Shown: piece by piece, positions 34,801-45,843 of the stretch
Layout of the letters: each line of letters opens with the position of its first letter
Position numbering within the stretch: position 1 is the first letter of the stretch
Assembly (NCBI GenBank): GCA_001600635.1
Contig: BCKL01000007.1
Coordinates: forward strand, 582,303 to 646,302
DNA: 64,000 nt
Source of the DNA: Leucosporidium creatinivorum
Lineage: Eukaryota; Basidiomycota; Microbotryomycetes; Leucosporidiales; Leucosporidiaceae
Direction: 5' to 3'
The notes under the pieces: model-generated
The model's database searches: none
Seen by the model: the letters and a program-made list of their open reading frames with translations, nothing else
What the model was told of the DNA's origin: nothing
Translations under genes and position numbers: made by a program

Positions 34801-36600
34801 CACCGACCCGAGGACGTTCAAGTGGGCCGTCGCTGCCCTCGAATTCGCCATGGCCATCACTCGCGGCGACAACATCCTCAAGTTCTCCTCGGACGAGTTC
34901 GCCCTTCTTCGGACCAAGGTCGCCAGCTGCATGACGCTCCTCATCTCGCACTTCGACATTCTCGGCGCGAGGTCAAGCCAGGAGGCCAAGAAGGAGCAGG
35001 AGCGGATCGACGCTGCGCGAGTGCAGATGAAGGAGCAGCTGCAGAAGCGCTTCGCGGCGCTCAAGGGCGGAGTACGGCCATATGAGGCGTACCAGGAAGC
35101 AGGAGCGGACGACGACGAGTGGCGCGAAGGATGGGGGTTGGAGAGCGTCGGCTCGCTGCAGGATGCGTGGGAGCAGCGTGTTCTCGCGCTCGAGGATCTG
35201 GATCGCACCCGAACGGAGGTCGAGTCGAGCAACCGCATGGTCGGTCGAGTCCTCGACAAGGAGACCGCCGAGGACAACGCCCTCGCCTTCCTCGCCTCAT
35301 CGTCCTCCAACATCTCGATCCGCTGGCAGCAGGGCAAGTTCATCGGAGGAGGAACGTTCGGTACCGTCTACCTCGCCGTCAACCTCGACTCGGGAGAGGA
35401 GCTCGCCGTCAAGGAGATTCGGTTCCAAGCCCTCGCCTCGGCGCCGCACCTCATCAAGACTGTTCGCGACGAGATGAAGGTTATGGAGATGCTTCGCCAC
35501 GAGAACATCGTCCAGTACTACGGAATCGAGGTCCACCGCGACAAGGTGTACATCTTCGAGGAGTATTGCCCCGGTGGCAGTCTCGCCAACCTCCTCGAGC
35601 ACGGCGCCATCCAGGACGAGATCATCATCCAGATCTACGCCCTCCAGATGCTCTCGGGACTCGTTTACCTTCACTCGGAGAACGTTGTTCATCGCGACAT
35701 CAAGCCCGATAGTGAGTTGTCTCCGCTTCTCCGCTGATCGCCCTCGCTGACCTCTCGCCCCCCTCGCGCAGACATCCTCCTCGACGCCAGCGGCACCATC
35801 AAGTTCGTCGACTTCGGAGCCGCCAAGGTGCTCGCCAAGGGACAGAAGACTCTCGCCGGTCGAAGTCGCATGGGACCCTCACCAGTCCCCGCCGTCGACG
35901 CCGGAGGCCTGCCAGTTCCCGGCGCGGACCAGAACTCGCTCACGGGAACGCCCATGTATCTCAGTCCCGAAACGGTAAAGGGAGAGCGGAGGGGAAAGAA
36001 GGGTGCGATGGATGTATGGGCCGTCGGCTGTGTGATCCTCGAGTGCGCGACGGGACATCGACCATGGAGCAACCTCGACAACGAGTGGTGAGTGTCGGCT
36101 ACTTTCATACCGTTTCGAGCTTCTCGTTGACCTCTTTCGCACACAGGGCCATCATGTTCACCATCGGAATCGCCTCCCAGCACCCTCCACTCCCCAACTC
36201 AAGCCAGCTCTCCGAGCTCGGAATCGCTTTCCTTCGCGAGGCGCTCACCATCGACCCCGAGGACCGCCCTTCCGCCGCCGAGCTCATCAACCACCCCTGG
36301 ATCCAAGATGCTCGCGATCAGCTCACCGCCATGAACGAGGAGGAGGCCGACCCCAACGCCCGATCTTCAGCAACGTCGTCGTCCTCGTCGAGCCGGAGCA
36401 ACGCCGTCAGCTCGCTGGGCACCTCGTCGCTCGGCAGCATGGCCCCTGGGACGGTGCTCGAGGAAGAGGAGGAGCAGGAAGGAGATTACGAAGCTTATGA
36501 GGGAGAGTACGAGGAGGATGGGGTCGTGTACGAAGAAGGGGAGCAAGGGGAAGGGCAGGAGGGCATCGCCGAGGAGGAGGAGCCCGAAGAGGACGCTTGA
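31882..36600 (+). CDS. SSK2: SSK2/SSK22/Wis4-type MAP kinase kinase kinase
   Basis: Seven exons (31882-32042, 32200-32344, 32407-33782, 33838-33999, 34066-35711, 35772-36087, 36147-36600), in phase; 1419 aa. The N-terminal 1000 residues carry the long family-specific regulatory region (for example RRVDWCESLYPSRKALALEK, LLRFGK-SMLTRFENSAEYHLDN) that in yeast binds the response regulator Ssk1. The kinase domain starts near residue 1035: GGGTFGTVYLAVN, AVKEI (Lys), HRDIKPDN, FVDFGAAK, GTPMYLSPE and DVWAVGCVILE, and ends in HPWIQD. A Glu-rich acidic tail follows. It heads the HOG stress MAPK cascade. An insertion of about 25 residues lies between DFG and the activation-loop GTPMYLSPE, as in other fungal Ssk2 proteins. 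The first intron (157 nt) is longer than usual and could hide a small alternative exon. Confidence 0.93.
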
Positions 36601-36960
36601 TGCTAGACTTCGGTATTGTGTGGAGGACATTGACGATATACAAGGCGTCAGATGCCGTGTAACTAGGTAGTATCGTTCGTGCATATCAACTCGGTTGGCG
36701 ACGCTCTGACTCAAAGCTCGGCGCCGGAAGCTCACTCTCGCGTGCCCGGCCAGTGACTCCAAGTTCATGAGGCTTAACTCACAGCTTTCTCAGATTGTTC
36801 TTTGAGAGCTCTGTACTGCATCAGAGCCAGACGAGACTGGATGCGGTGCGGTTGAAGAGCGTCGAGTTTCGAGTTTGACCTTTGACTGCTCGCCCGCTTT
36901 CGCTGCTCGTCTCGACAACATCGCTGGAAGCTACTTTCGCGCTACAAGAACTTAATACAG

Positions 36961-37032
36961 GTGAGCCCCTCTGCTCTCCGTCGCCTACTGCCCTGCAACT
37001 GCTCAAGCTGACGCTTCTCCACGCGCTCACAG
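36961..37032 (+). other. Likely 5' UTR intron of the F-box-like gene at 37034
   Basis: TACAG|GTGAGC ... AAGCTGAC ... CTCACAG ends one base before the start codon at 37034. Donor, branch site and acceptor all match this genome's intron style. The rest of the 433 bp between the MAPKKK stop and this start holds nothing else I can identify. Confidence 0.6.
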
Positions 37033-37033
37033 C

Positions 37034-38519
37034 ATGTCGACCGTTCTCAGCTCGCCCGCCGCTTTAAAGCTCTCCGAGGAAGCTCAGGACCTCATCTGCT
37101 CTCATGTGGCCTCCTTCAAGAACACAGGTGAGCGGTCGCACTTGTGTAGCGAGTGGGGGGAGCACAGCTTGACGCCTCGCCTCGTCAGACGCGATGAACA
37201 CGCTCTACTCGCTCGCTCTCACCAGCAAAGCCTTCCTCAAGTCAGCTCAGCACGCCCTTTACAAAGCACCTCTCCGCGCCCTTCTCGCCCGTCCGACCTG
37301 GCCTCGCGCCGAGGCTCTCCTCCATACCCTCCAGACTCGCCCCGGCCTCGCGCTCCACATGCGAGAGCTTCCTACCCTCGACGAGGTAGCTACCAAGCTC
37401 AGCCTCCTTCCCCGCTCCAGTGCGACGAACGACCCCAGCAGGCTTGCTGGACCCGCAGTCCCCGCTCCCTCCGGATCCGAATCGAAGCAAGCGGCCTTCC
37501 AGTGGGCTTTCCGCCTCGCTCAGCTCGCCACCAGCACGATCAGCCTCTCGATTCCTGTCGGCTCGGAGGCCGACCTCCACAGCTCGGTCACAATCCTCAA
37601 ATCGCTGCCTCGCGTCACCACCCTTCGCCTGAGCGCCGAGCCGACCGCTGCGATGCGTTACGATGCCTTCGCTACGTGGGTAGCATCGTGGAGCGGAAGG
37701 AAGATGAAGAAGATTACCTTCTCCGGCCTCCAGTGGGTGGACACTCCGCCCAAAGGGACCAAGTTGGGACTTGCCATCTCGGCGCAAGAGCTTTCCGTCG
37801 AAATGTCTCGCCTCTCGGCTTTCCAGCTCCTCTTCTGCCTCCCGCGCAGCCTCAAGTCCCTGAAGAAGCTCAGCATTTCGTCTTACGCCGTGGGAAGGTC
37901 CGATCCGAAGGCTTCGGCCACCCTCGAAACCCTCTTCAAGCTCGTCGGTAAACGCCTTCGCAGCTTCTCCTTCAGCGCTCTCCAGCCCTACGAGCCGCAG
38001 GACGACCTCGACGACTATGGCTACTCTCACTACGGCCCAACCCTCGCGCTCGGCGCCTTTCAAGCCTTCCCCCTCGTCACCTCCCTCACTCTCCGCTACC
38101 TCCAAGGCATGACGCCCACCATCCTCGCCGAGATCGCTCGCTCGTCGCCCAAGATCAAGACGCTCGACCTCCAGTGGACGACCTGGACCGAACTCCAGCT
38201 CGATGGAGAGGAAGCCGCTCTCATCGCCGCGCTCGACAGCTTCGGTCGCCTCAAGAGCGTCGACCTCGGGTACATCCGAGTTGATGAGGACGATCCGTTC
38301 GAACTCGAATGCCTCGCGCGTTGGGCGCACGGCAAGCGGGTTGAACTCGGGTGGCAGGGCTGTTTGAGGGCCGAGGACGAGTTCGACGAGCACGATTGCG
38401 ACTGCTGCTGTGAAGAGCACGAATACGACGAGACTCGCTACGACTCGGGGGAAGGCCTCTGCTACGACCCGGAGTATGAGGGTGAATACGGGTACTCGCA
38501 CGACTGGGACTTTGAATGA
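37034..38519 (+). CDS. F-box/LRR-like protein
   Basis: Two exons (37034-37127, 37189-38519) over a 61-nt intron; 474 aa. The N-terminus (LSEEAQDLICSHV, TLYSLALTSKAFLKSAQHALYKAPL) has the spacing of a degenerate F-box: Leu/Pro-type start, Ile-x2-His, then SKxF. Further on are repeated leucine-rich segments, such as TTLRLSAEP, LKKLSISSYA, KTLDLQWTTW and KSVDLGYIRV. The C-terminus is acidic and Tyr/Cys-rich (DCDCCCEEHEYDE). Such proteins are plentiful in basidiomycetes and are presumed substrate receptors of SCF ubiquitin ligases; no partner is known. F-box membership is inferred from a weak pattern. Confidence 0.7.
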
Positions 38520-38787
38520 GTAGCCGAACGTGCTTGGCTTGGCTTGGATTGAGAGTCGCTGGAAACGTTTTGTGACATATACATGAGAGTATGAGAGCGT
38601 GCGAGAGGTGTACGACGAGCAGCGAAAGCAGGCAAGCTGACCGACCATGAAAGAAGCGGCTCGCGCGCCAGATCAAGCTCTCTTCGAGTCCCTCGGTTCA
38701 ACTCGCGTCAGTGGCAAGAAGTCGAGCCGTCGTTGCATTATAAAGATATCGTAGACTATTGAGGGTTGGCGAGGGGTGGTGAGGGGT

Positions 38788-40767
38788 TTAGTGACGTCCA
38801 GAGCCGCCTCGAGGAGGAGAGCGGCGGCCTTGATCGAAGCGAGGGGGTGGTGCTCGGTGATTGTCGTCGAAGCGGGGCGGAGGTCGATCTTCCAAACGGG
38901 GAGGAAGGCGGTCGTCGAAGCGAGGAGGGGCGCGATCCTCGAAGCGAGGTGGAGGACGATCCTCTCGACGGCGAGGGGGAGAAGGAGACCTGCGACGCCC
39001 GTCGGTGCTGGAGCGACTGGTGATGGAAGAAGGCGCTCTCCAGGGTCGTTTGGCGAAAGCTGTGGGCGAGGTCGTTAGTTAAAAGGATAAGAGAACATAT
39101 CGTCGTGAGAACTCACCAGCAGCTGCAGCCGGGTCGCGAAGTGTGCCGTGCTCGTCGATCCTCAGCTCCTCCGGGGCATGAGCGTGGTTACAGTTGCGAC
39201 CCCAACATGGTTTAATACCTCCGACGCGAGGCGGGAAGGCAGGGCAAAGCTCGCTGTGAGAAGCGACATGGTCAGCAACCATCGCCGAGGGCGCGGCGCT
39301 CTGAAACTCACCCTCGCCAAATGACTCCTCGACCTTTCTCCCACTTAGGCCTCACGCCCCTGAAGTCACTCGCCCACCTTCCCACGAAGCTCTCTTCTGC
39401 CCACACGTCGAGCTCCCTTTGAGTGGCTCCCTCGCGAGGAGGAGGAGGAGGCCGAGCACGGTCCCGGTCGGCTTCGTTGTAGGCGTAAATGCAGGAAGAG
39501 TGAGGAGCCCATATATTGCTGCTTGGTTGATTGCGGCCTGCTCGAGTCGGCGAGGGATCTCGGCGATGATTGTCCACAGCTCGGCGAGGAGACAAGCTGC
39601 GACGACGCTCGTTGAGGCTCTGACGGCGAGGAGGCGGGGAATTGCCGCGGTAAGGAGGACGAGGCGCCGACGCAGGGAAGGGTAGGCGAGGCGCCGAGGT
39701 CGGAAAGGATGCAGAGGAAGCCTCCACTTGCACGCGCATGCTGACGCCGTCAAGCTGCGAGCCGTGGAGCAGCTCTAGTTCCCGCACATCGACGGCTTTG
39801 GCGAGCACGACTCTGAAAGCTTTGGTTCCGCGCGCCGGTGGGGCAAGAGTGATGGCTTCCACAAGCCTGTCATCCTTGAAGAAGCGACCGAGGAAGCGGG
39901 CCAAGTCGGCAGAACTCGTGACGTGGGCGAGTCCTTCAAGCACGAATGTCTGCGGTCCAGGTTGGAAAGAAGGTGAAGGAGGGCGGTGATGAAAGTGGGG
40001 AGGCTCATGCGAAGTAGCGGGACGACCGCGGTCGGGCGCGAAAGGATCTTGGTAAGATGGGAAGGGCTGTTCGACAGATCTTGAGGGAGGGTAGGGCGGT
40101 CGAGCGTCTCCATATTGAGGGCGAGAAGGGTCGTAAGCGCCTGCGGACTGGCCTGGAGGCGTTGGATAGGCCATCACGTCGGGGCGATCTCTCCTTCCTT
40201 CGGCAGCGTTGTAGACCTCGGGCACATCCAATCCGTTCTTCCTCAGCCAGCGTTCAGCTTCCTCCAGTGGGATCTCGTACAGCAGCATCCTTGCGGGGGT
40301 AGCTGCGCAAGGTTCGAATTGATGAGGTCAGCTCCGCATCTCGACCACGCCCCCCGACAACTCTCACCTTCGTTCTCGGTTCCGCGCGCCCAGTGAGGCA
40401 GCGGACGACCATCTGAAGGACCTCGACCAAAGCCAGGACCATCGAGCCGCTCTGCAAGCGAAAGGTAGGCGCCGGAGAGGAGGAAAATCTGAAGGAGAAT
40501 GGCGCGCCGAGGACCATCTTGAGGGAGTGAAAGAGCAGCTTGCAGCGGAGAGAGTCTGTGCCGAGAGTCTGTATGAATCGCGCGGTCAGCTGGGCTACAC
40601 GAGTACTCAGAGTGCGCGAGCAAGGTGACGAGCGACTCACCGACTTGATTGATGCGCGAAGGCTCGAGCTCTTTGAGGTGATAGAGCACGAACAAGATAT
40701 CCCGCTTGAGGATGCTCTGTACTAGAGCATCGACCACGCCCTGCTGGTGTGGCGGGCCCGAGCTCAT
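38788..40767 (-). CDS. RNA-binding protein with RRM-like domain, CCCH finger and RPPPRFDD repeat tail
   Basis: Five exons (40767-40641, 40568-40368, 40302-39312, 39253-39117, 39059-38788), in phase; 575 aa. I do not recognise a named orthologue. After a helical N-terminus (VVDALVQSILKRDILFVLYHL) and a Pro/Tyr-rich stretch comes an RRM-like domain (QTFVLEGLAHVTSSADLARF ... AFRVVLAKAVDVRELELL ... VSMRVQVE). Exon 4 encodes a CCCH zinc finger: C-x12-C-x4-C-x3-H (LCPAF ... KPCWGRNCNHAHAPEEL). The last exon encodes a tail with four nine-residue repeats of the form D-R-x-P-P-R-F/L-E/D-D plus RS/RG dipeptides, as seen in splicing and mRNA-export factors. The expected role is in mRNA processing, which is an inference. 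It is divergent from the F-box-like gene at 41214. Confidence 0.75.
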
Positions 40768-41213
40768 CGTGACGTTCGATGGGGAAAGCGCGCAAGGGCA
40801 GGCGTGTGTTGCTAAGGAGGGTTGTAGCAAGGTGTAAGGCAGCAGCTTCGAGTTCCGCCAATGGTTCTGTTGTCCTGCAGACGGCTGGCTGATGAGCGAA
40901 GCGAGACGACGAGTTGGTAGGAAGGCAACCTTTGCCGCCGACGCTTCTCTCCCTTTCGCCTCTTTGTGCTCGGTCTTCGTCGCTGCTCAGCTCGTCTCGG
41001 AGTCGCTGGGAGACGAAATATATCAGGTAGTACTCGTACAGCGTCTCTGCTCTTTCCGAACTAACTTGGTGCTGTCGACAGCTCTCGATCGAAGCGGTCA
41101 CTCGCTCTCGCTGGACTGCTGGACTCGCTCTCGCGCTCTCACATAAGCTACAAGGTGCGTTGCTCGATTGCAGTACTGTCGGATCCCCTGCTCACCCATC
41201 TCCTTCACGATAG
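40768..41213. promoter_or_regulatory. Divergent promoter region with a 5' UTR intron on the plus side
   Basis: 446 bp between the RRM-CCCH gene and the F-box-like gene. On the plus strand CAAG|GTGCGT (41155) to CACGATAG|ATG (41213) forms a 59-nt intron ending directly at the start codon. No TATA box is clear. Confidence 0.5.
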
Positions 41214-42789
41214 ATGCCTGCCACCCTGCCCACCGAGCTCATCAAGCACGTCCTCGAGCTCGTCTACGACAGCGTGCGCGGAGTGGAAGCTTTGAATGCG
41301 CTCGACTCCCTCCCTAATCACCTCGACGGCGAGCACGTACCTCACCTCTTCCATCCCTTCCTCTTCGTCAGCAAGAATTTCCACGCCCTCGCCCTTCCCT
41401 TCCTCGTCCGACACCTCTTCGCTCGGCCTCACGATGCCGTCAAGGGAGATGAGCTGGCCTTGCGGAGGGCAGCCGCTTCGATTGTTTATCGACAGAGTCT
41501 TGGACCCGCCGTCAAGTCCATGGCGCTACCCTCGACCTTGAGCGACACTGAGCAGGTCGAGCTGCTCGGCGCTTGCTCGGCGCTCGAAGTGCTCTCCCTC
41601 ACACCCCCCTTCGCGTCCGCGTCTCTCGTCGGCCTGCCCAGTACGCTCACCTCACTCAAGATTGACGGAAACGGCCTCGTGCTCGGCTACCATGACCTGA
41701 TTACTCTGCAGGCCAGCACGCCTCTGTTGAAGTCGCTGGCCTTCGGTGTGCAGTGGGGGTGCGTACGACTCGTACTCACGGCGGATCAGGAGGACGAATA
41801 CGAGAACTTTGATGCTCCTTGGAGGCTGGAAAAGCTCGATCTAAGCAGCCTCGGAGGGTCGGCGATTCCCGTCTTGGGCTGGCTTCGCAACTCGGCCTCG
41901 ACCCTGCACTCACTTTCAACGCACGCCCTCGCTCTGCGCGACCGCGGCGGAGACGGTTCTGCTCTCATAGATTACCTGCTGGAGGAGCTACCGCACCCGC
42001 TGCCCGCCCTCGTCGCCATCTCTCACTACTGGCCGATGGACCGCCGCGACAGGCTCAAACCCTTCACCGCCACCAAACTGCCGCAGCTCTCCACCCTCGA
42101 GCTTCGCATTGCAGAAGCAGCTTTATCAGGTCTGCAGGACTGCTGCACCTCCCTCCGTCGAGTCCAGCTTACCCTCATCGAGCTGGATAACGTCCCCTTC
42201 GACGAGGCTCTCGCAGTCCGAGACCTCAGCGCGTTCATCAAGAGTCATCCCGCCCTCGAGCTCCTTGTACTGGACTGCGCTGAACACATCGAGTACATCG
42301 ACGAGTATAGAGCAGCAGCCGGATTGGGCGTTTGGAGCGAGCCTCTCGCAGCACTCTGCGCCGAGCAGGGCATCGTCTTTGCCTGCAACGACCACACTCT
42401 CAAGATGGAGGGTGGCGAGGACGCGTACGAGCTGAGCGAGCATGGGAGCTCCGAAGACGAGTCGAGCATGGGATCGAGCGGGATCGACGAGGAGATGGAC
42501 TTTGACGCCGAGGAGGATGAGATCTGGGCGAGCGAGTGGAGTGAGGAGAAGAGAGTGGCGATGGGCGTGGGTGAGTCGAGCTCTTCTGTTTTGCTCAGCT
42601 TCTGATGCTGACTCCTTTCTCGCCTTGCAGCTGAGTTTGACGACGAGGAGTTGGTCGGAGACGAGGCTGAGGCGGCAGTCGAGCAAGCCGATAAAGGTGA
42701 GTGCAGATCCCTTTAGCTCGCGCGACTACAGCTGATCACTCACTCCTTATGCAGATCCCAACCGAGCTGCTAACGATACTCAGGCGTGA
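41214..42789 (+). CDS. F-box-like/LRR-like protein
   Basis: Three exons (41214-42570, 42631-42696, 42755-42789), introns of 60 and 58 nt, in phase; 485 aa. It starts MPATLPTELIKHVLELVYDS, which fits an F-box, then FHPFLFVSKNFHALALPFLVRHLF. The middle has irregular leucine-rich repeats (EVLSLTPPF, TSLKIDGNG, EKLDLSSLG, STLELRIAE, RRVQLTLIE, ELLVLDCAE). The C-terminus is strongly acidic (EEMDFDAEEDEIWASEW ... EFDDEELVGDEAEAAVEQ). It is similar in plan, though not closely in sequence, to the protein at 37034. It is likely a substrate-recognition protein; the target is unknown. An unspliced transcript would end 33 bases into intron 1 with the same acidic character. Confidence 0.7.
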
Positions 42790-43081
42790 GAGCTCGGCGT
42801 TTCGTCGCTCTTCGCCTCCGACACAAGGCCGCCATCTCTTTCGATAGCCCTGATCAAGAACCAGGCGCTCGGCAATTGTAGCTTTGCCTCTTCGTAGTAC
42901 AGTGCTCAGACAAAACTACCACGCCATGGGCGAGGAGATCGAGAAGCTTCTGTTCGGCGATGTGTTTGTGGCGGCTCGCTTCGCTGCAACGGGAGCGTGA
43001 GAATCGAAGGAATGCGGTATATGATACTTTTGGTAAGACGCTAATGCTACAGCTCGTCGATCTAAGTTATCGTGACCTCGA

Positions 43082-45584
43082 CTAGATTCGCTCGCGGACC
43101 CATCCCTCGAGTCCACCGGCTGCGGGAGCGGAGGAGCGAGAGGAAGGAGGAGATAAGCGAGAGGGAGAGCAAAGCCAGGCGAAGAGAAATAAGCGGAAAG
43201 GAGGGGGAGGAGAGAAGAGTATCAGCGAACCAAACTCGACCGCTTCGCCGAAAGGAAGGAGAAGGCTCACCCAACCACAGCTCCTGCACACTGGTACCGA
43301 CCTTGCCGACCTTGTACTCCTTGATGATCTCGCCTCCCTCCTCCGTCCTGACGGTGACCTTGCCATCCCCACTCCCGACCTCGACCCAGTAGCCCGTCTG
43401 CACCGTTCCCTTCCCATCCTTTCCTCCAGCATTCCGCTTGCCCTCCTTGCCAAAGTCCTTGGTCAGATCCTCGATCAGCTCGGGGCACTCGACGCAGATG
43501 AGGGCGTTGTTGATCGAGTTGCGCTTGAAGATGTCGCCGAAGGAGCCGCAGAGGACGAGGGGCACTCCCGAGGAGAGGAGAGCGGTGGCGGCCTGCTCGC
43601 GCGAAGAGCCGGTTCCGAAGTTGTAGCCCGAGGCGAGGAGGACTCCCTTGCCGTTCCTGTCGGTCGACGAGGACTTGAGGGAAGCCATGAGAGGAGCGAA
43701 CGCGGTGTCGTAGTTCTCCATCACGACCTCGGCTTGACGGGCGAGGGTGATGTCGTCCTGGTAGGTGTACTTGCCGGGGTAGATGCCGTCGGTGTTGAGG
43801 TTGTCCTGAGGAGCGAAGAGGAGAGGTCCAGCAAAGATGGGAGGGAAGGAAGGGAGGAGAGCCTCGGCGGCGGGTGCTGCTGAGTCGGCAACGGCGGGGG
43901 CAGGGGAGGAAGTGGCAGTGTGGTCGACGATGGAGATGGTAGGGTTGGAGGCGGAGGGAGTGGCGCCCTCGACCTTGGGTCCGCAGATGTGGCCGGCGAT
44001 GGCACTGGCAGCGACGACCTCGGGAGAAGCGAGGTAGGCGAGAGCGTTAGGAGATCCCATGCGACCCTTGTAGTTCCTGTTAGTAGCCGAGATTCCGACC
44101 TCTCCATCCTCGAGCAATCCGACTCCGAGACCGATGCAAGGTCCACATCCTGCCGGCAGGACCTTGGCTCCCGCCGAGACGAGAGTCGCCCAGTCTCCAG
44201 CCGCCTCGGACTCCTTCTGCACGACCGAGGAGGCGGCAGCGATGTAGAACTCGACTCCGGGGGCGAGCTTCTTGCCCTTCATGACGTCGGCGGCGGCCTT
44301 GAGGTCGGAGGCGCGCGAGTTGGTGCACGAGACGAGGTAGGCCTTGTTAATCTTGACCTTCTGCTCCTCGAGGGCGGGTAGGGGAGTGGCGACCTTGACC
44401 GAGTTGGGTCCAGCGACGGAGGGAGAGAGGGAAGGAAGGTTGAGAGTGAGGGTCTTGGAGTAGGTGGCTCCCTCGTCGGCGAGAATGGGGTTGACGAAGA
44501 CGGACTTGAGGCGCTCGGTGGTGAGCCGGGGGTGAGGGGTGTCGGGGAGGGAGGAAGAGGCGCCGGCGAACTGGAAGCGACGGAGCTCGAGCTTCTTGAG
44601 CTGGGAAGCGTACCACTCCTCGAGGACCTTGTCGACGGGGAAGACACCGACGAGAGCTCCCCACTCGGTGGTCATGTTGGCGATGGCGAGGCGCTCGTCG
44701 ACGCTGAGCTGGGCCACTCCATCGCCGCCGAACTCGATAGCGTGGTTTAGAACCTCATCCTTGTTGAAAGAGCCGCAGAGAGCGATGATGATATCCTTGC
44801 CCGTTACGCCCTTCGGCAGGTCGCCCTCGAGATTGACCCGAACGATGGGCGGGACCTGCCACCAAGTGCGCTGAGTAGCCCACAGAGCGGCGGCGTCGGT
44901 CCTGTGAGATGTTGGATAGTCAGCGAGAGCTTCTCCTGCACCTCCAAGCTCTCTCCACTCACCTGACGATAGCCGTTCCGACACATCCGACTCCACCGTA
45001 CATGTTGGAATGGCTGTCCGAGGCGACCGTCATGACGCCAGGGAAAGCGTAACCCTCCTCAATCATGATTTGGTGACCGATCCCACGTCCAGCGGGGTAG
45101 AAGTCGACCTCATGCTCGCCTGCGAAGGCCTCAATACGAGCGTACTTGGCCAAGTTGGCCTTAGAGCGGTTCTGCACGTCGTGGTCGAGGGTGAAGACGG
45201 TTTGACGCGGGTTCGAGATCGTGGTAGCTCCGATGGACTTGAACCTGTTGCAAGAGGGTCAGCTAAAGCGAGCAGCGGCGAAAGCAGCGAGAGGAACGCA
45301 CTTGGAGATGACGGGTCCCGTGTTGTCCTACAGCGGGCTGAGCATCAAATCTGATTCTATCTACAGTGCTACAGCGAACTACTCACGTGAGTCATGACAT
45401 GCTGAGGCTTGATCATAACGTAGTCTCCCGCCTTGACAATCGCTCCCTCAGGCAATCCTACTGCATGGCGTTGCACAACCTTCTCGACGTAGGTCTGTGG
45501 TAGTGCGGTAGGTGTAGCGAGGTAGCGGCGTAATGAAGGGGCGGCCAAGCGCGAGGTGAGGGCTCGCGAGCGGAGAGAGAGCAT
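43082..45584 (-). CDS. LYS4: Homoaconitase, mitochondrial (lysine biosynthesis)
   Basis: Five exons (45584-45387, 45327-45302, 45244-44963, 44901-43271, 43119-43082) in phase; 724 aa. The second exon is only 26 nt. An Arg/Ser/Ala-rich N-terminus without acids ([20 protein letters not shown]) is a good mitochondrial presequence. Family features: [73 protein letters not shown], and the [4Fe-4S] cysteines in VSCTNSR and PAGCGPCIG. The swivel part has [13 protein letters not shown]. It converts homocitrate/homoaconitate to homoisocitrate in the alpha-aminoadipate pathway. The final intron (151 nt) is long and the last exon adds only [12 protein letters not shown]; if it were retained, a longer unrelated tail would be read. 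Confidence 0.92.
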
Positions 45585-45843
45585 GTCGGCCGACGTTGAC
45601 TCGACGGCTTGCTAAGGGTGAAGAGGGTTGAGATAGAAGGGAGAGAAGCGCTCGAGCTCTTGCTGTACTATCCTAGCGACTGTCGAGACGAGAGAACGAG
45701 AGATGATGCGGAGGAGGCAAGATTCGAAGTTCGCGAGGCCAATCAGGCGAATCTCAAAAGTCGATAGCGAAGGGGGCAGGATGACTGTAGAGTGGATAGC
45801 ATGACAGCAAGCATATCGTGAGAGCTTACAGGCCAGCTCAATC

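Noticed and set aside
37242-38648. 468-codon antisense frame over the F-box-like gene
   Set aside because: Shadow frame; the sense strand has the splice junction and leucine-repeat pattern.
38861-39082. Plus-strand SSKRGG repeat peptide
   Set aside because: It is the antisense reading of the RPPPRFDD repeat exon of the minus-strand gene.
40311-40330. GGTTCGAATT box resembling a tRNA T-loop
   Set aside because: No cloverleaf can be drawn around it and it lies in an intron of the RRM-CCCH gene.
43082-43270. Longer hydrophobic C-terminus of homoaconitase by reading through the last intron
   Set aside because: The region has a GTGAGC donor and CCGCAG acceptor, and the spliced end AGGLEGWV looks like a natural family end; the read-through is Ser/Leu-rich intron sequence.
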